Source: a virus
IMG/VR virus record: IMGVR_UViG_3300022934_000210
Span: 1 to 22,673 of that record
DNA: 22,673 nucleotides
Direction: 5' to 3' (one strand)
The translations under genes were made by a program, and so were the position numbers. The notes beneath the pieces were generated by a model that did not search any database, had not been told where the DNA came from, and saw nothing but the letters and a program-made list of their open reading frames with translations. Positions 5,975 through 12,374 of the stretch are shown here, piece after piece. Position 1 is the stretch's first letter; the number at the start of each line of letters is the position of its first letter.

Positions 5975-6832
5975 ATGCAAGGGACAGACGTAATGAACAT
6001 TGACGATATGGACGCAATTGTAACAGCATTTAATAATGATGATGCAGAAGCTTTGATGGAAGCATCAGGACAAGGTGTCAACACCAACCGCCAAGTCGGT
6101 CTACCTCGTTTGAATATCAACTACGATGCAGAGACTGAAGATGGTCAGACATTGCCTCGTGGTGCTTGGAAGATGTACATGGATGGCAGGTTTATCTATG
6201 CAGAAAAGGTAACAGTGCAACCTATCCTGCGTACGTTTGAGTACAGTGTATGGGATCAGGAATCAGGTACCTTCTCATCCAAGTCAGTACAGAAGACCAG
6301 CCTGTCTGGTATGTTCCCAGATACGGTGGGCACAAATAAATGTGGTCGCCTGACCCGTGAAGAGGAAGATCGTCTGTCAAAAGATGATATTGCTTATTTA
6401 AATTCTCGTGCAGTCGTGTGCAACCAAGTAATCTACGGTAAGATTTCTGGTTCGTTTAAAACGGCTGACGGAACTGAAGTCACGATTGAGGACCAGCCTG
6501 TAGTCGCTTACTTCAAGCGTTCGGGCTTCAAACCAATCAACGACTTCATTAACGGTCTGTCTAAGCAGAAGAAGCTTATGCAGAAGTGTAAAGTCTCCCT
6601 TAATACACACCGTCACAAGAACGGCAGTGTTACTTTCTGGACGCCTGTTCCGGCTCTGGAAAGTGAAGTTACGATCACTGATGAAGACAAGCAACTTATG
6701 TCTATGTTCGCGGAAACCGTGAAGGGGCATAACGAAAGCGTAATGAATCAGCATCGTGAAGCTGTAAAGCTTATCGCTGACGATGACGACATCGATCTAG
6801 CAGCGGACTTTGATGATGCTAACGCTGCTTAA
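5975..6832 (+). CDS. Putative single-stranded DNA-binding protein
   Basis: A 285-residue protein starting at ATG 5975, chosen because AGGAGA lies just before it; an earlier ATG at 5933 overlaps the polymerase stop and has no such site. The body is beta-rich with alternating aromatic and basic residues (KMYMDGRFIYAEKV, VAYFKRSGFKPINDF, VSLNTHRHKNGSVTFW). The last 20 residues are very acidic (ADDDDIDLAADFDD). A basic beta core plus acidic tail is the layout of phage ssDNA-binding proteins such as T7 gp2.5, which use the tail to contact polymerase and helicase. Its place right after the polymerase fits. I do not recognise a named family, so the role is inferred. Confidence 0.55.
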   Translation: MQGTDVMNIDDMDAIVTAFNNDDAEALMEASGQGVNTNRQVGLPRLNINYDAETEDGQTLPRGAWKMYMDGRFIYAEKVTVQPILRTFEYSVWDQESGTFSSKSVQKTSLSGMFPDTVGTNKCGRLTREEEDRLSKDDIAYLNSRAVVCNQVIYGKISGSFKTADGTEVTIEDQPVVAYFKRSGFKPINDFINGLSKQKKLMQKCKVSLNTHRHKNGSVTFWTPVPALESEVTITDEDKQLMSMFAETVKGHNESVMNQHREAVKLIADDDDIDLAADFDDANAA

Positions 6833-6845
6833 AATACAAGACTAT

Positions 6846-7709
6846 ATGATCAAGGCTCTCAGGGGGGAAACTACCGTCTCCCCTGAGACTCTTTCTGCGT
6901 TCAAGCAGGAATGTAGTGATTCTGTAGTTAAACAACTTACAACTGAACGGGGTGATTTCCGTATCCGTATGTCTGGCTTGGGGCGTCCGCTTTGTCAGCA
7001 GGTGCTAGACAAGCATGGCATCAAGGAAGAGATGGAATACAACACCCTGTTCAGATTTATGTTTGGCGATCTCACAGAGTCGATCCTGATGCTGATTATG
7101 AAAGAGGCTGGTGTAGACATCGTAGACTACCAGCGGCCTGTTGAATTGAAGCTGGGTGATGAGACTGTGAAAGGAACCCTTGATGTTATCATCAGGGATG
7201 AAACAGGCCAAGAGAAGGTCTGGGATATCAAGTCCGCAAGTGATTGGGCGTTTCGCTACAAGTTCACAGGGCTTGGTGGATACGACAAACTAAAAGAAGA
7301 AGACCCCTTTGGCTATGTTATGCAGGGCTTCTTGTACAGTGAGGCAGTGGGTATGCCATTTGGCGGCTGGATCGTTGTCAACAAGTCGAGCGGACAGGTA
7401 GCCATCGTTGAGGTTCCTGACTGGTCACAAGATGACAAGGAGCCGTATCTGAAGGATGCAGAGGAACGTGTTCGTTTCCTGACTAATCCTGACGTGAAGC
7501 CTTTCAAGCCGTATAAGGCAGAGGCTGAGACGTACAAGGTAAGCGGTGAGATAGTTAAGACAGGTAACACTGTACTGCCACAACAATGTAGCATGTGTGG
7601 ATATCGTTCTCACTGTTGGCCTAACGCTGTCTTGCACGACAGGGTAACCTCACGAGCAAAGAGTCCGCCGCAAGTTTGGTACTCGACTCTTAAAAAGAAA
7701 GCAGTGTGA
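6846..7709 (+). CDS. RecB/Cas4-like exonuclease, PD-(D/E)XK with probable Fe-S cysteines
   Basis: A 287-residue nuclease. The PD-(D/E)XK core is visible: GTLDVI (D113), VWDIKSAS (D127, K129) and the RecB-type QxxxY motif, Q160-GFL-Y164. Three C-terminal cysteines (C248, C251, C257 in CSMCGYRSHC) plus an N-terminal Cys (C50 in LGRPLCQQ) match the split four-cysteine iron-sulphur arrangement of Cas4 and AddB. The likely task is end resection of phage or host DNA, feeding recombination and nucleotide recycling. No CRISPR genes are nearby, so a CRISPR role is unlikely. The start is uncertain: TTG 6810 and ATGs at 6813 and 6816 are also in frame but lie within the end of the previous gene. Confidence 0.8.
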   Translation: MIKALRGETTVSPETLSAFKQECSDSVVKQLTTERGDFRIRMSGLGRPLCQQVLDKHGIKEEMEYNTLFRFMFGDLTESILMLIMKEAGVDIVDYQRPVELKLGDETVKGTLDVIIRDETGQEKVWDIKSASDWAFRYKFTGLGGYDKLKEEDPFGYVMQGFLYSEAVGMPFGGWIVVNKSSGQVAIVEVPDWSQDDKEPYLKDAEERVRFLTNPDVKPFKPYKAEAETYKVSGEIVKTGNTVLPQQCSMCGYRSHCWPNAVLHDRVTSRAKSPPQVWYSTLKKKAV

Positions 7710-8089
7710 TGCCTTACTTGTTTGTAAAGAACTACGAAACCGAACTGATGAATATGAACAAAAATTTGTATCATATTTTTATAGAGTCAGTCGGTAAGAG
7801 TGGGGGAGAGAGACGGGTAGCCCAGATGCGAATACATCAAAATGGGCTACCCCTCACATTGGTTGAAAACTACAGCAAGACAGGACAGCTTCAAGCTGAG
7901 ACTGAGGTACGAGACATAAAGACTGTAGAAGAACAGCTACAGAAGATTAGCAGAACATCATTTGGCGGGGCTTATGTATGTGTGCCGATGCACCCTTTAA
8001 CAATCGAACTTACCAATATAGAAAGACTATCCCCCAAACTGGCAGGGTACTTAATAAAGCGGTTACATTCAATAGGAATAGAATTTTGA
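7709..8089 (+). CDS. Unknown 126-aa protein
   Basis: The ATG at 7709 overlaps the TGA of the exonuclease gene (TGATG); two later ATGs (7748, 7754) are also possible starts and would remove the first 13-15 residues. The product has a beta-rich first half (MRIHQNGLPLTLVENYS) and a helical second half ending LAGYLIKRLHSIGIEF. No catalytic motif or membrane segment is visible and I do not recognise it. It lies between two nuclease genes, and its stop overlaps the TTG start of endonuclease I, so it is part of the same translation chain. It may be a small partner of one of them, which is only a guess. Confidence 0.65.
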   Translation: MPYLFVKNYETELMNMNKNLYHIFIESVGKSGGERRVAQMRIHQNGLPLTLVENYSKTGQLQAETEVRDIKTVEEQLQKISRTSFGGAYVCVPMHPLTIELTNIERLSPKLAGYLIKRLHSIGIEF

Positions 8090-8454
8090 AAAAAGCAGGA
8101 TACAGATCACAGTTCGAACTGAATCTGGCACGTACACTTATAGACAACAACGTTCCTTTCGAATACGAAAACGAAAAGTTCAAGTACATACCAGAGCCTC
8201 GTAACTATACTCCCGACTTCTATCTGCCTGACAGTAATATATATGTAGAAGCTAAAGGCCACCTGACTAAAGATGATCGTGTTAAGATGGTGCTAATAAA
8301 GAAGCAACACCCAGACCTTGATATACGATTTGTGTTCCTTAGAGCGTCGAATAAGATTTACAAAGGTAGCAAAACGACGTATGCTGCTTGGTGTGAACGA
8401 CATGGATTTGAGTGGGCAGAAGGTTCAATACCCACAGATTGGTATAAGAAATGA
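8086..8454 (+). CDS. Endonuclease I, T7 gp3-like Holliday junction resolvase
   Basis: A 122-residue enzyme that would cut branched DNA before packaging and help break down host DNA. The four catalytic residues of T7 endonuclease I have clear equivalents: E11 (YRSQFELNL), D44 (NYTPDFYLP), and E55 and K57 (IYVEAKGHL). Spacings of 33, 11 and 2 compare with 35, 10 and 2 in T7. No ATG lies near the start of the conserved part. TTG 8086, overlapping the previous stop and preceded by AGGAATAG, gives a protein beginning three residues before the conserved GYRSQFE. The next gene starts at its stop codon (ATGA). Confidence 0.85.
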   Translation: MKKAGYRSQFELNLARTLIDNNVPFEYENEKFKYIPEPRNYTPDFYLPDSNIYVEAKGHLTKDDRVKMVLIKKQHPDLDIRFVFLRASNKIYKGSKTTYAAWCERHGFEWAEGSIPTDWYKK

Positions 8455-8801
8455 GCAACGACGAATATCATCAGGCTATGGAAGCGGCATCTCTTCTGCC
8501 GGACAGATACTACATCATACTCAGATCAACAGGGAATGGTGAATTCACTCTGTCAGCTTACGACACAACTGGTAAGGAATACGAAGACGATGAAGACTTC
8601 AGCCCTGCTATGTTGATACAAGAAGGTGCGCTTGACATGATACGGTTTCATACAGACGAACTGTACGATCAAGGTGTAGCGGCAGTTAAGTTTCGTATTA
8701 CCGGACAGGAAATTTTAGATGAGGCTGGAGTTGACGATCCCAGAGTCATAAAGTCAATTCAAGGTAATGTAATTAAAGTAGACTTTGGATCAGAACAATG
8801 A
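8451..8801 (+). CDS. Unknown 116-aa acidic protein
   Basis: It starts at ATG 8451, overlapping the endonuclease I stop by four bases, and ends overlapping the MazG start. The 116-residue protein (MSNDEYHQAMEAASLLPDRY...) is acidic, with an EYEDDEDF stretch in the middle, and seems to be a mixed alpha-beta domain. It has no Cys, no membrane helix and no metal-binding motif that I can see. I do not recognise a family. The four-base overlaps on both sides argue for coupled translation within the nucleotide-metabolism and repair part of the operon. Confidence 0.7.
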   Translation: MSNDEYHQAMEAASLLPDRYYIILRSTGNGEFTLSAYDTTGKEYEDDEDFSPAMLIQEGALDMIRFHTDELYDQGVAAVKFRITGQEILDEAGVDDPRVIKSIQGNVIKVDFGSEQ

Positions 8802-9127
8802 ATTTAAATGAGTATCAAAAGCAAGCAATGCGTACAGCTATCTTTTCTGAAAGAGACGGTTATATCTATACAGCGTTAGGTTTGGCTGGTGAAGCTGGCG
8901 AAATAGCAAACAAGGTCAAGAAGTTTGTACGCGACGGATATACCCCCGAAGAATTACCAAACAAGATAAATGATCTTCGCGCTGAACTAGGAGATGTCTT
9001 GTGGTACGTTGCGGCTATGGCAGAGGTTCTTGAAACGAACCTGCAGACTATTGCAGAAGCTAACCTAAAGAAGTTGCAAAGCCGTAAGGAGCGTGGTAAG
9101 TTATCTGGAGATGGAGATAACCGATGA
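8798..9127 (+). CDS. mazG: MazG-like nucleotide pyrophosphohydrolase
   Basis: A 109-residue all-helical protein with the MazG metal-binding pattern: ALGLAGEAGEIANKVKK (E32, E35) and RAELGDVLWYVAAMAE (E63, D66). MazG enzymes hydrolyse (d)NTPs to monophosphates, and bacterial MazG can also act on ppGpp. Marine phages often carry it, and proposed roles are clearing abnormal nucleotides or tuning host starvation signals. Its length matches single-domain phage MazG, not the two-domain bacterial form. It overlaps both neighbours by four bases and stands just before the DUF3310 and RNR genes, so it belongs to the nucleotide-supply cluster. Confidence 0.9.
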   Translation: MNLNEYQKQAMRTAIFSERDGYIYTALGLAGEAGEIANKVKKFVRDGYTPEELPNKINDLRAELGDVLWYVAAMAEVLETNLQTIAEANLKKLQSRKERGKLSGDGDNR

Positions 9128-9396
9128 GACACGAAGATTACATGAGGCATTTGGAACAAGCTGGCAAAGAAGCATATGGGGGAATAGACCTTGTCAATAG
9201 TCCGCCACACTACAATCAAGCAGGTGTCGAGTGCATTGAGGCAATCAAGGCGGCGACAGACGATGGATATGAATACTACCTGCAAGGAAACATCATCAAA
9301 TACCTCTGGCGATACCGATACAAAAACGGAATCCAAGACCTTGAAAAAGCACAGTGGTATCTCAACAAACTGATCGAAACATTAGAAGAGGAATAA
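9124..9396 (+). CDS. DUF3310 family protein
   Basis: A 90-residue protein with the DUF3310 signature: SPPHYNQAGVECIEAI (residues 26-41) followed by YYLQGNIIKYLWRYRYKNG and a final helix DLEKAQWYLNKLIETL. The family is widespread in phages; T7 gp1.7, which has nucleotide kinase activity, carries this type of domain. The location between MazG and RNR fits a role in nucleotide metabolism, but activity cannot be read from this sequence. The ribosome binding site GGAGATGGAG lies in the end of the MazG gene, and the ATG overlaps the MazG stop. Confidence 0.85.
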   Translation: MRHEDYMRHLEQAGKEAYGGIDLVNSPPHYNQAGVECIEAIKAATDDGYEYYLQGNIIKYLWRYRYKNGIQDLEKAQWYLNKLIETLEEE

Positions 9397-9399
9397 GAC

Positions 9400-11328
9400 A
9401 TGAGCAACATGTTACCCACACCATATCAACAATTCATTCACAAGTCACGCTATGCACGGTGGCTGGACGACGAACAGCGTCGTGAGAACTGGGATGAGAC
9501 TGTGGATCGATACGTCGATTTCATGATCAATCAGGTTCAAGGTAAGTGCAATGTTAAATTAGATAATAAAGTAGTCGAACAGATTCGGGAAGGTATTCTG
9601 AGTCTAGATGTGATGCCATCTATGAGGGCCATGATGACTGCAGGGCCAGCGTTGGCTCGTGACAACATCTGCGGCTATAATTGTAGTTACATTCCTGTCG
9701 ATAGCCCTCGTGCGTTCGATGAATGTATGTATATTTTAATGTGTGGTACTGGTGTAGGCTTTAGTGTGGAGAGAGAGAATGTTGACAAGCTTCCTGTGGT
9801 GTCTGACAATTTTGACGTATCTAGCATCGTTATCACAGTAGGTGATAGTAAGCCGGGATGGGCAAAAGCTTTGCGTGAACTAATCGCGCTACTGTACGCC
9901 GGACAGATTCCCACATGGGATATGTCAAACGTACGTCCATCAGGTGAGCGTCTCAAGATTATGGGTGGACGTGCATCAGGCCCACAGCCTCTTGCAGATC
10001 TGTTTACGTTCGTTGTAGAAACATTCAAGAAAGCAAAAGGTCGTCGGTTGTTCCCTGTCGAATGCCACGACTTGATGTGTAAGATTGGTGAGATTGTAGT
10101 TGTGGGTGGCGTTCGTCGCTCTGCCTTGATTAGCCTATCTAACTTGAACGATGATCAGATGGCACACGCCAAGTCGGGTATGTGGTGGGAGACAGAGCCA
10201 CAACGTGCGTTGGCTAACAACTCTGTAGCCTACAAGCAGAAGCCTGAGATGGGTACGTTCATGCGTGAGTGGCTTGCGCTGTACGACAGTAAGTCTGGTG
10301 AGCGTGGTATGTTCAACCGTGAAGCAGCAGACAAGCAAGTAGGCCGCAACGGACGCCGTGAGCAAGGCCACATGTGGGGAACGAACCCGTGTTCAGAGAT
10401 TATCCTGCGTGGCTATCAGTTCTGTAATCTGTCAGAGGTTGTTGTTCGTGAAACGGACTCACTAGATGATTTGAAGAGTAAGGTTCGTTTAGCTACAATT
10501 CTTGGAACCCTTCAGTCTACCTTGACAGACTTCAAGTATTTGAGGAAGGTATGGAAAGACAACACAGAGGAAGAGCGTTTGTTAGGCGTATCCTTGACTG
10601 GTATCATGGATCATCCCGTGCTTTCAAAGAACGTAGACAGCAAGCGTTGGCTAGAAGAAATGCGTCAAACAGCCGTAGATACAAACAAGAAGTTTGCGAA
10701 CATGCTTGGAATACCTCAGAGTGCAGCAATCACTTGTGTAAAACCGTCGGGTACTGTATCTCAACTCGTGGACGCGGCTAGTGGTATTCACGCACGGCAC
10801 AACGATTACTTTATTCGTACGGTTCGTGGTGACAACAAAGACCCGTTGACACAGTTCCTTATCGAAAGCGGTGTGCACAACGAGCGTGACATGATGAAGC
10901 CAGACTCTACAACAGTCTTTAGCTTCCCTATGAAGTCACCAGAGGGTGCAGTAACTCGTACACAGATGACTGCTATTGAACAGCTAGAACTGTGGAAGAC
11001 GTATGCGATTCATTGGTGTGAACACAAACCCTCTATCACTGTGTCTGTTAAAGAACACGAGTGGATGGATGTAGGTGCGTGGGTGTATGAGAACTTTGAC
11101 GTGGCATCAGGTGTATCGTTCTTGCCGCACAGCGATCATACCTATCAGCAAGCCCCGTACCAAGACATCGAACCAGATGAATACTTGGAATGGAAGAAGC
11201 TGTACGAAGGTGTGGTTATCGACTGGAACAAGCTTTCTGAGTTTGAAAAGGAAGACAATACCAGCGGATCACGGGAACTTGCCTGTACTGCTGGCGTGTG
11301 TGAAGTAGTGGACTTGAACGCGGCATGA
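9400..11328 (+). CDS. nrdJ: Class II (adenosylcobalamin-dependent) ribonucleotide reductase, monomeric type
   Basis: A 642-residue enzyme that would reduce ribonucleoside triphosphates to deoxy forms for phage replication, using vitamin B12 coenzyme. It resembles the monomeric Lactobacillus leichmannii RTPR. NPCSEIILRGYQFC gives the thiyl-radical Cys C331, the general-base Glu E333 and the redox Cys C342, exactly 11 residues after C331 as in C408/C419. The partner Cys is C91 or C95 (NICGYNC). A C-terminal C629-x4-C634 pair (ACTAGVC) matches the reducing pair C731/C736. It is about 100 residues shorter than the L. leichmannii enzyme. A strong GAGGAATAAG site precedes ATG 9400. B12 dependence implies a host that makes or imports cobalamin. 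Confidence 0.92.
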   Translation: MSNMLPTPYQQFIHKSRYARWLDDEQRRENWDETVDRYVDFMINQVQGKCNVKLDNKVVEQIREGILSLDVMPSMRAMMTAGPALARDNICGYNCSYIPVDSPRAFDECMYILMCGTGVGFSVERENVDKLPVVSDNFDVSSIVITVGDSKPGWAKALRELIALLYAGQIPTWDMSNVRPSGERLKIMGGRASGPQPLADLFTFVVETFKKAKGRRLFPVECHDLMCKIGEIVVVGGVRRSALISLSNLNDDQMAHAKSGMWWETEPQRALANNSVAYKQKPEMGTFMREWLALYDSKSGERGMFNREAADKQVGRNGRREQGHMWGTNPCSEIILRGYQFCNLSEVVVRETDSLDDLKSKVRLATILGTLQSTLTDFKYLRKVWKDNTEEERLLGVSLTGIMDHPVLSKNVDSKRWLEEMRQTAVDTNKKFANMLGIPQSAAITCVKPSGTVSQLVDAASGIHARHNDYFIRTVRGDNKDPLTQFLIESGVHNERDMMKPDSTTVFSFPMKSPEGAVTRTQMTAIEQLELWKTYAIHWCEHKPSITVSVKEHEWMDVGAWVYENFDVASGVSFLPHSDHTYQQAPYQDIEPDEYLEWKKLYEGVVIDWNKLSEFEKEDNTSGSRELACTAGVCEVVDLNAA

Positions 11329-11498
11329 ACTGTTGGCATTGTAAACACGAGTTGGTGTGGGGTGCAGACCACGACATCGACCATGAAGACGAAGAGTATT
11401 GTATGGAAACGAACTTGAGTTGCCCTAGCTGTGGTTCGTTTGTTATGGTGTTCCTACCGAAAGAAGGTATCTATGATCCAAGTAAAAATAACACCTGA
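11325..11498 (+). CDS. 57-aa zinc-ribbon protein
   Basis: A short gene whose ATG overlaps the RNR stop (ATGA). The 57-residue product starts MNCWHCKHELVWGADHD and has two CxxC knuckles, C3/C6 and C33/C36 (SCPSCG), the standard spacing of a zinc ribbon. An extra C26 and an acidic middle (DIDHEDEEYC) lie between them. Such mini zinc ribbons bind nucleic acid or proteins and are common but uncharacterised in phages. It overlaps the nuclease gene that starts at 11473 in another frame. Whether it works with RNR or with the nuclease is not shown. Confidence 0.8.
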   Translation: MNCWHCKHELVWGADHDIDHEDEEYCMETNLSCPSCGSFVMVFLPKEGIYDPSKNNT

Positions 11499-11967
11499 GA
11501 TTATTCGCCGTGCCAAAAAGAAAGCTGCCACTGTAGGCAATCTACAGGGCAGCATCACGGGCAGTCTCAGTAATGTGGTGGGTGCGATAGGTGAGATTAT
11601 CGTAGAGGACTATACGGGCGGCACAGAGGCCAACAGCAAGGACTTTGACTTGATGGTAGGAAACGAACGTGTTGACGTAAAGACTAAGCGGTGTAACACA
11701 ACCCCCTCACCTAACTACGATTGTTCTGTAGCCGCACACGGTACAAAGCAAGACTGCGATAGCTACGTCTTTGTTCGAATCTTGACCGATCACAGCAAGG
11801 CGTGGATACTTGGCAAGATACCTAAAGCAGACTATTATAAGAAGGCAACTAAATACCGTGTAGGAGATGTAGACCCTGCAAACGGCTTTGTGTTCAAAGC
11901 TGACTGTTACAACCTAGCAATACAAGAACTAGAGAGTGTCAATGCCAAAAAAGAAGCACAAGGCTAA
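11473..11967 (+). CDS. Putative PD-(D/E)XK nuclease
   Basis: A 164-residue protein starting at ATG 11473, with AGAAGG 6 bases upstream; the frame is open earlier, to 11431, but those residues overlap the zinc-ribbon gene. A likely nuclease core can be read: GAIGEIIVEDYTGG (E41), KDFDLMV (D59) and RVDVKTKR (D68-x-K70), the order expected of restriction-endonuclease-fold enzymes, where D59 and D68/K70 would hold the metal. Three later Cys (C84, C95, C145) could be structural. It would be the third PD-(D/E)XK-type enzyme of the operon after the RecB-like exonuclease and endonuclease I. Substrate and cut type are unknown. Confidence 0.6.
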   Translation: MIQVKITPEIIRRAKKKAATVGNLQGSITGSLSNVVGAIGEIIVEDYTGGTEANSKDFDLMVGNERVDVKTKRCNTTPSPNYDCSVAAHGTKQDCDSYVFVRILTDHSKAWILGKIPKADYYKKATKYRVGDVDPANGFVFKADCYNLAIQELESVNAKKEAQG

Positions 11968-12166
11968 CCTGTTTCAATTTACAGCGTACTTGAATCAGGA
12001 CGGACATGTCGAACTGATATGGGATGGTGTGCCACCTCACGAGTTCGAATCAGCAATGAACAAAGGGATGCCAGAGTATGAAGGTGCACACTCAATAGCA
12101 TCCCTGTTGCGTTATCTACGGTCTATGGCAGATGAAATGATGGAAAAGTCTGGAAAGTTTATTTAG
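11942..12166 (+). CDS. Unknown 74-aa protein, last gene of the rightward operon
   Basis: It starts at ATG 11942 inside the end of the nuclease gene, with GAGAG upstream; a GTG at 11936 would add two residues. The 74-residue protein (MPKKKHKANLFQFTAYLNQD...) has a basic N-terminus, a beta-like middle (HVELIWDGVPP) and a C-terminal helix (SIASLLRYLRSMADEMME). I do not recognise it. It ends with TAG at 12164-12166, which overlaps the stop codon of the convergent Met-rich gene, so the two transcription units meet with no spacer. Confidence 0.65.
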   Translation: MPKKKHKANLFQFTAYLNQDGHVELIWDGVPPHEFESAMNKGMPEYEGAHSIASLLRYLRSMADEMMEKSGKFI

Positions 12167-12363
12167 GCTTTACCCATAGCTGGTTGCATAGCCATGTTAG
12201 GCTGTTTAAATAGTGGTTCTTGTGGAGCCGACATCATCATGCCCCCCATTTGAGCCTTCTTGCGGGGCTTTTTTGTTGCCATGCCGCCATACATCATTGG
12301 CTTACGCTTTGCAGCACCACCATACATCATGGGTTTGCGCTGTCCGTTATTGTACATTTTCAT
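12163..12363 (-). CDS. Met-rich KPMMYGG repeat protein, 66 aa
   Basis: The last gene of the leftward virion block, 11 bases after the 1464-aa protein. It encodes 66 residues, 14 of them Met, with an exact repeat of RKPMMYGG (a tandem unit of about 11 codons), then MATKKPRKKAQMGGMMM and a Pro/Met-rich tail. The protein is basic and probably disordered. I recall similar short Met/Gly/Lys-rich proteins at the end of structural blocks in marine podoviruses, with no known function. Co-transcription with ejection proteins suggests a virion or assembly role, which is inferred. Its stop overlaps the stop of the convergent plus-strand gene. Confidence 0.7.
   Translation of the reverse strand: MKMYNNGQRKPMMYGGAAKRKPMMYGGMATKKPRKKAQMGGMMMSAPQEPLFKQPNMAMQPAMGKA
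12241..12274 (+). terminator. Possible intrinsic terminator for the rightward operon, inside the Met-rich gene
   Basis: GCCCC (12241-12245) pairs with GGGGC (12264-12268), leaving an 18-base loop, followed by six T (12269-12274). A shorter inner hairpin, AGCC/GGCT, is an alternative. It lies about 75 bases past the last rightward stop and is antisense to the Met-rich gene. The G+C stem and T-run fit an intrinsic terminator, but the loop is long and no other terminator is visible at the junction. Confidence 0.45.
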
Positions 12364-12374
12364 TTCATCACCCT

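Noticed and set aside
6846-7709. Cas4-like gene as a sign of a CRISPR system
   Set aside because: No repeats, cas1 or cas2 are present; the gene lies in a phage replication operon where RecB-like nucleases are common.
8866-9336. 156-codon minus-strand frame opposite MazG and DUF3310
   Set aside because: Both sense genes have secure family motifs; the antisense product is Cys/Ser/Val-rich without any domain.
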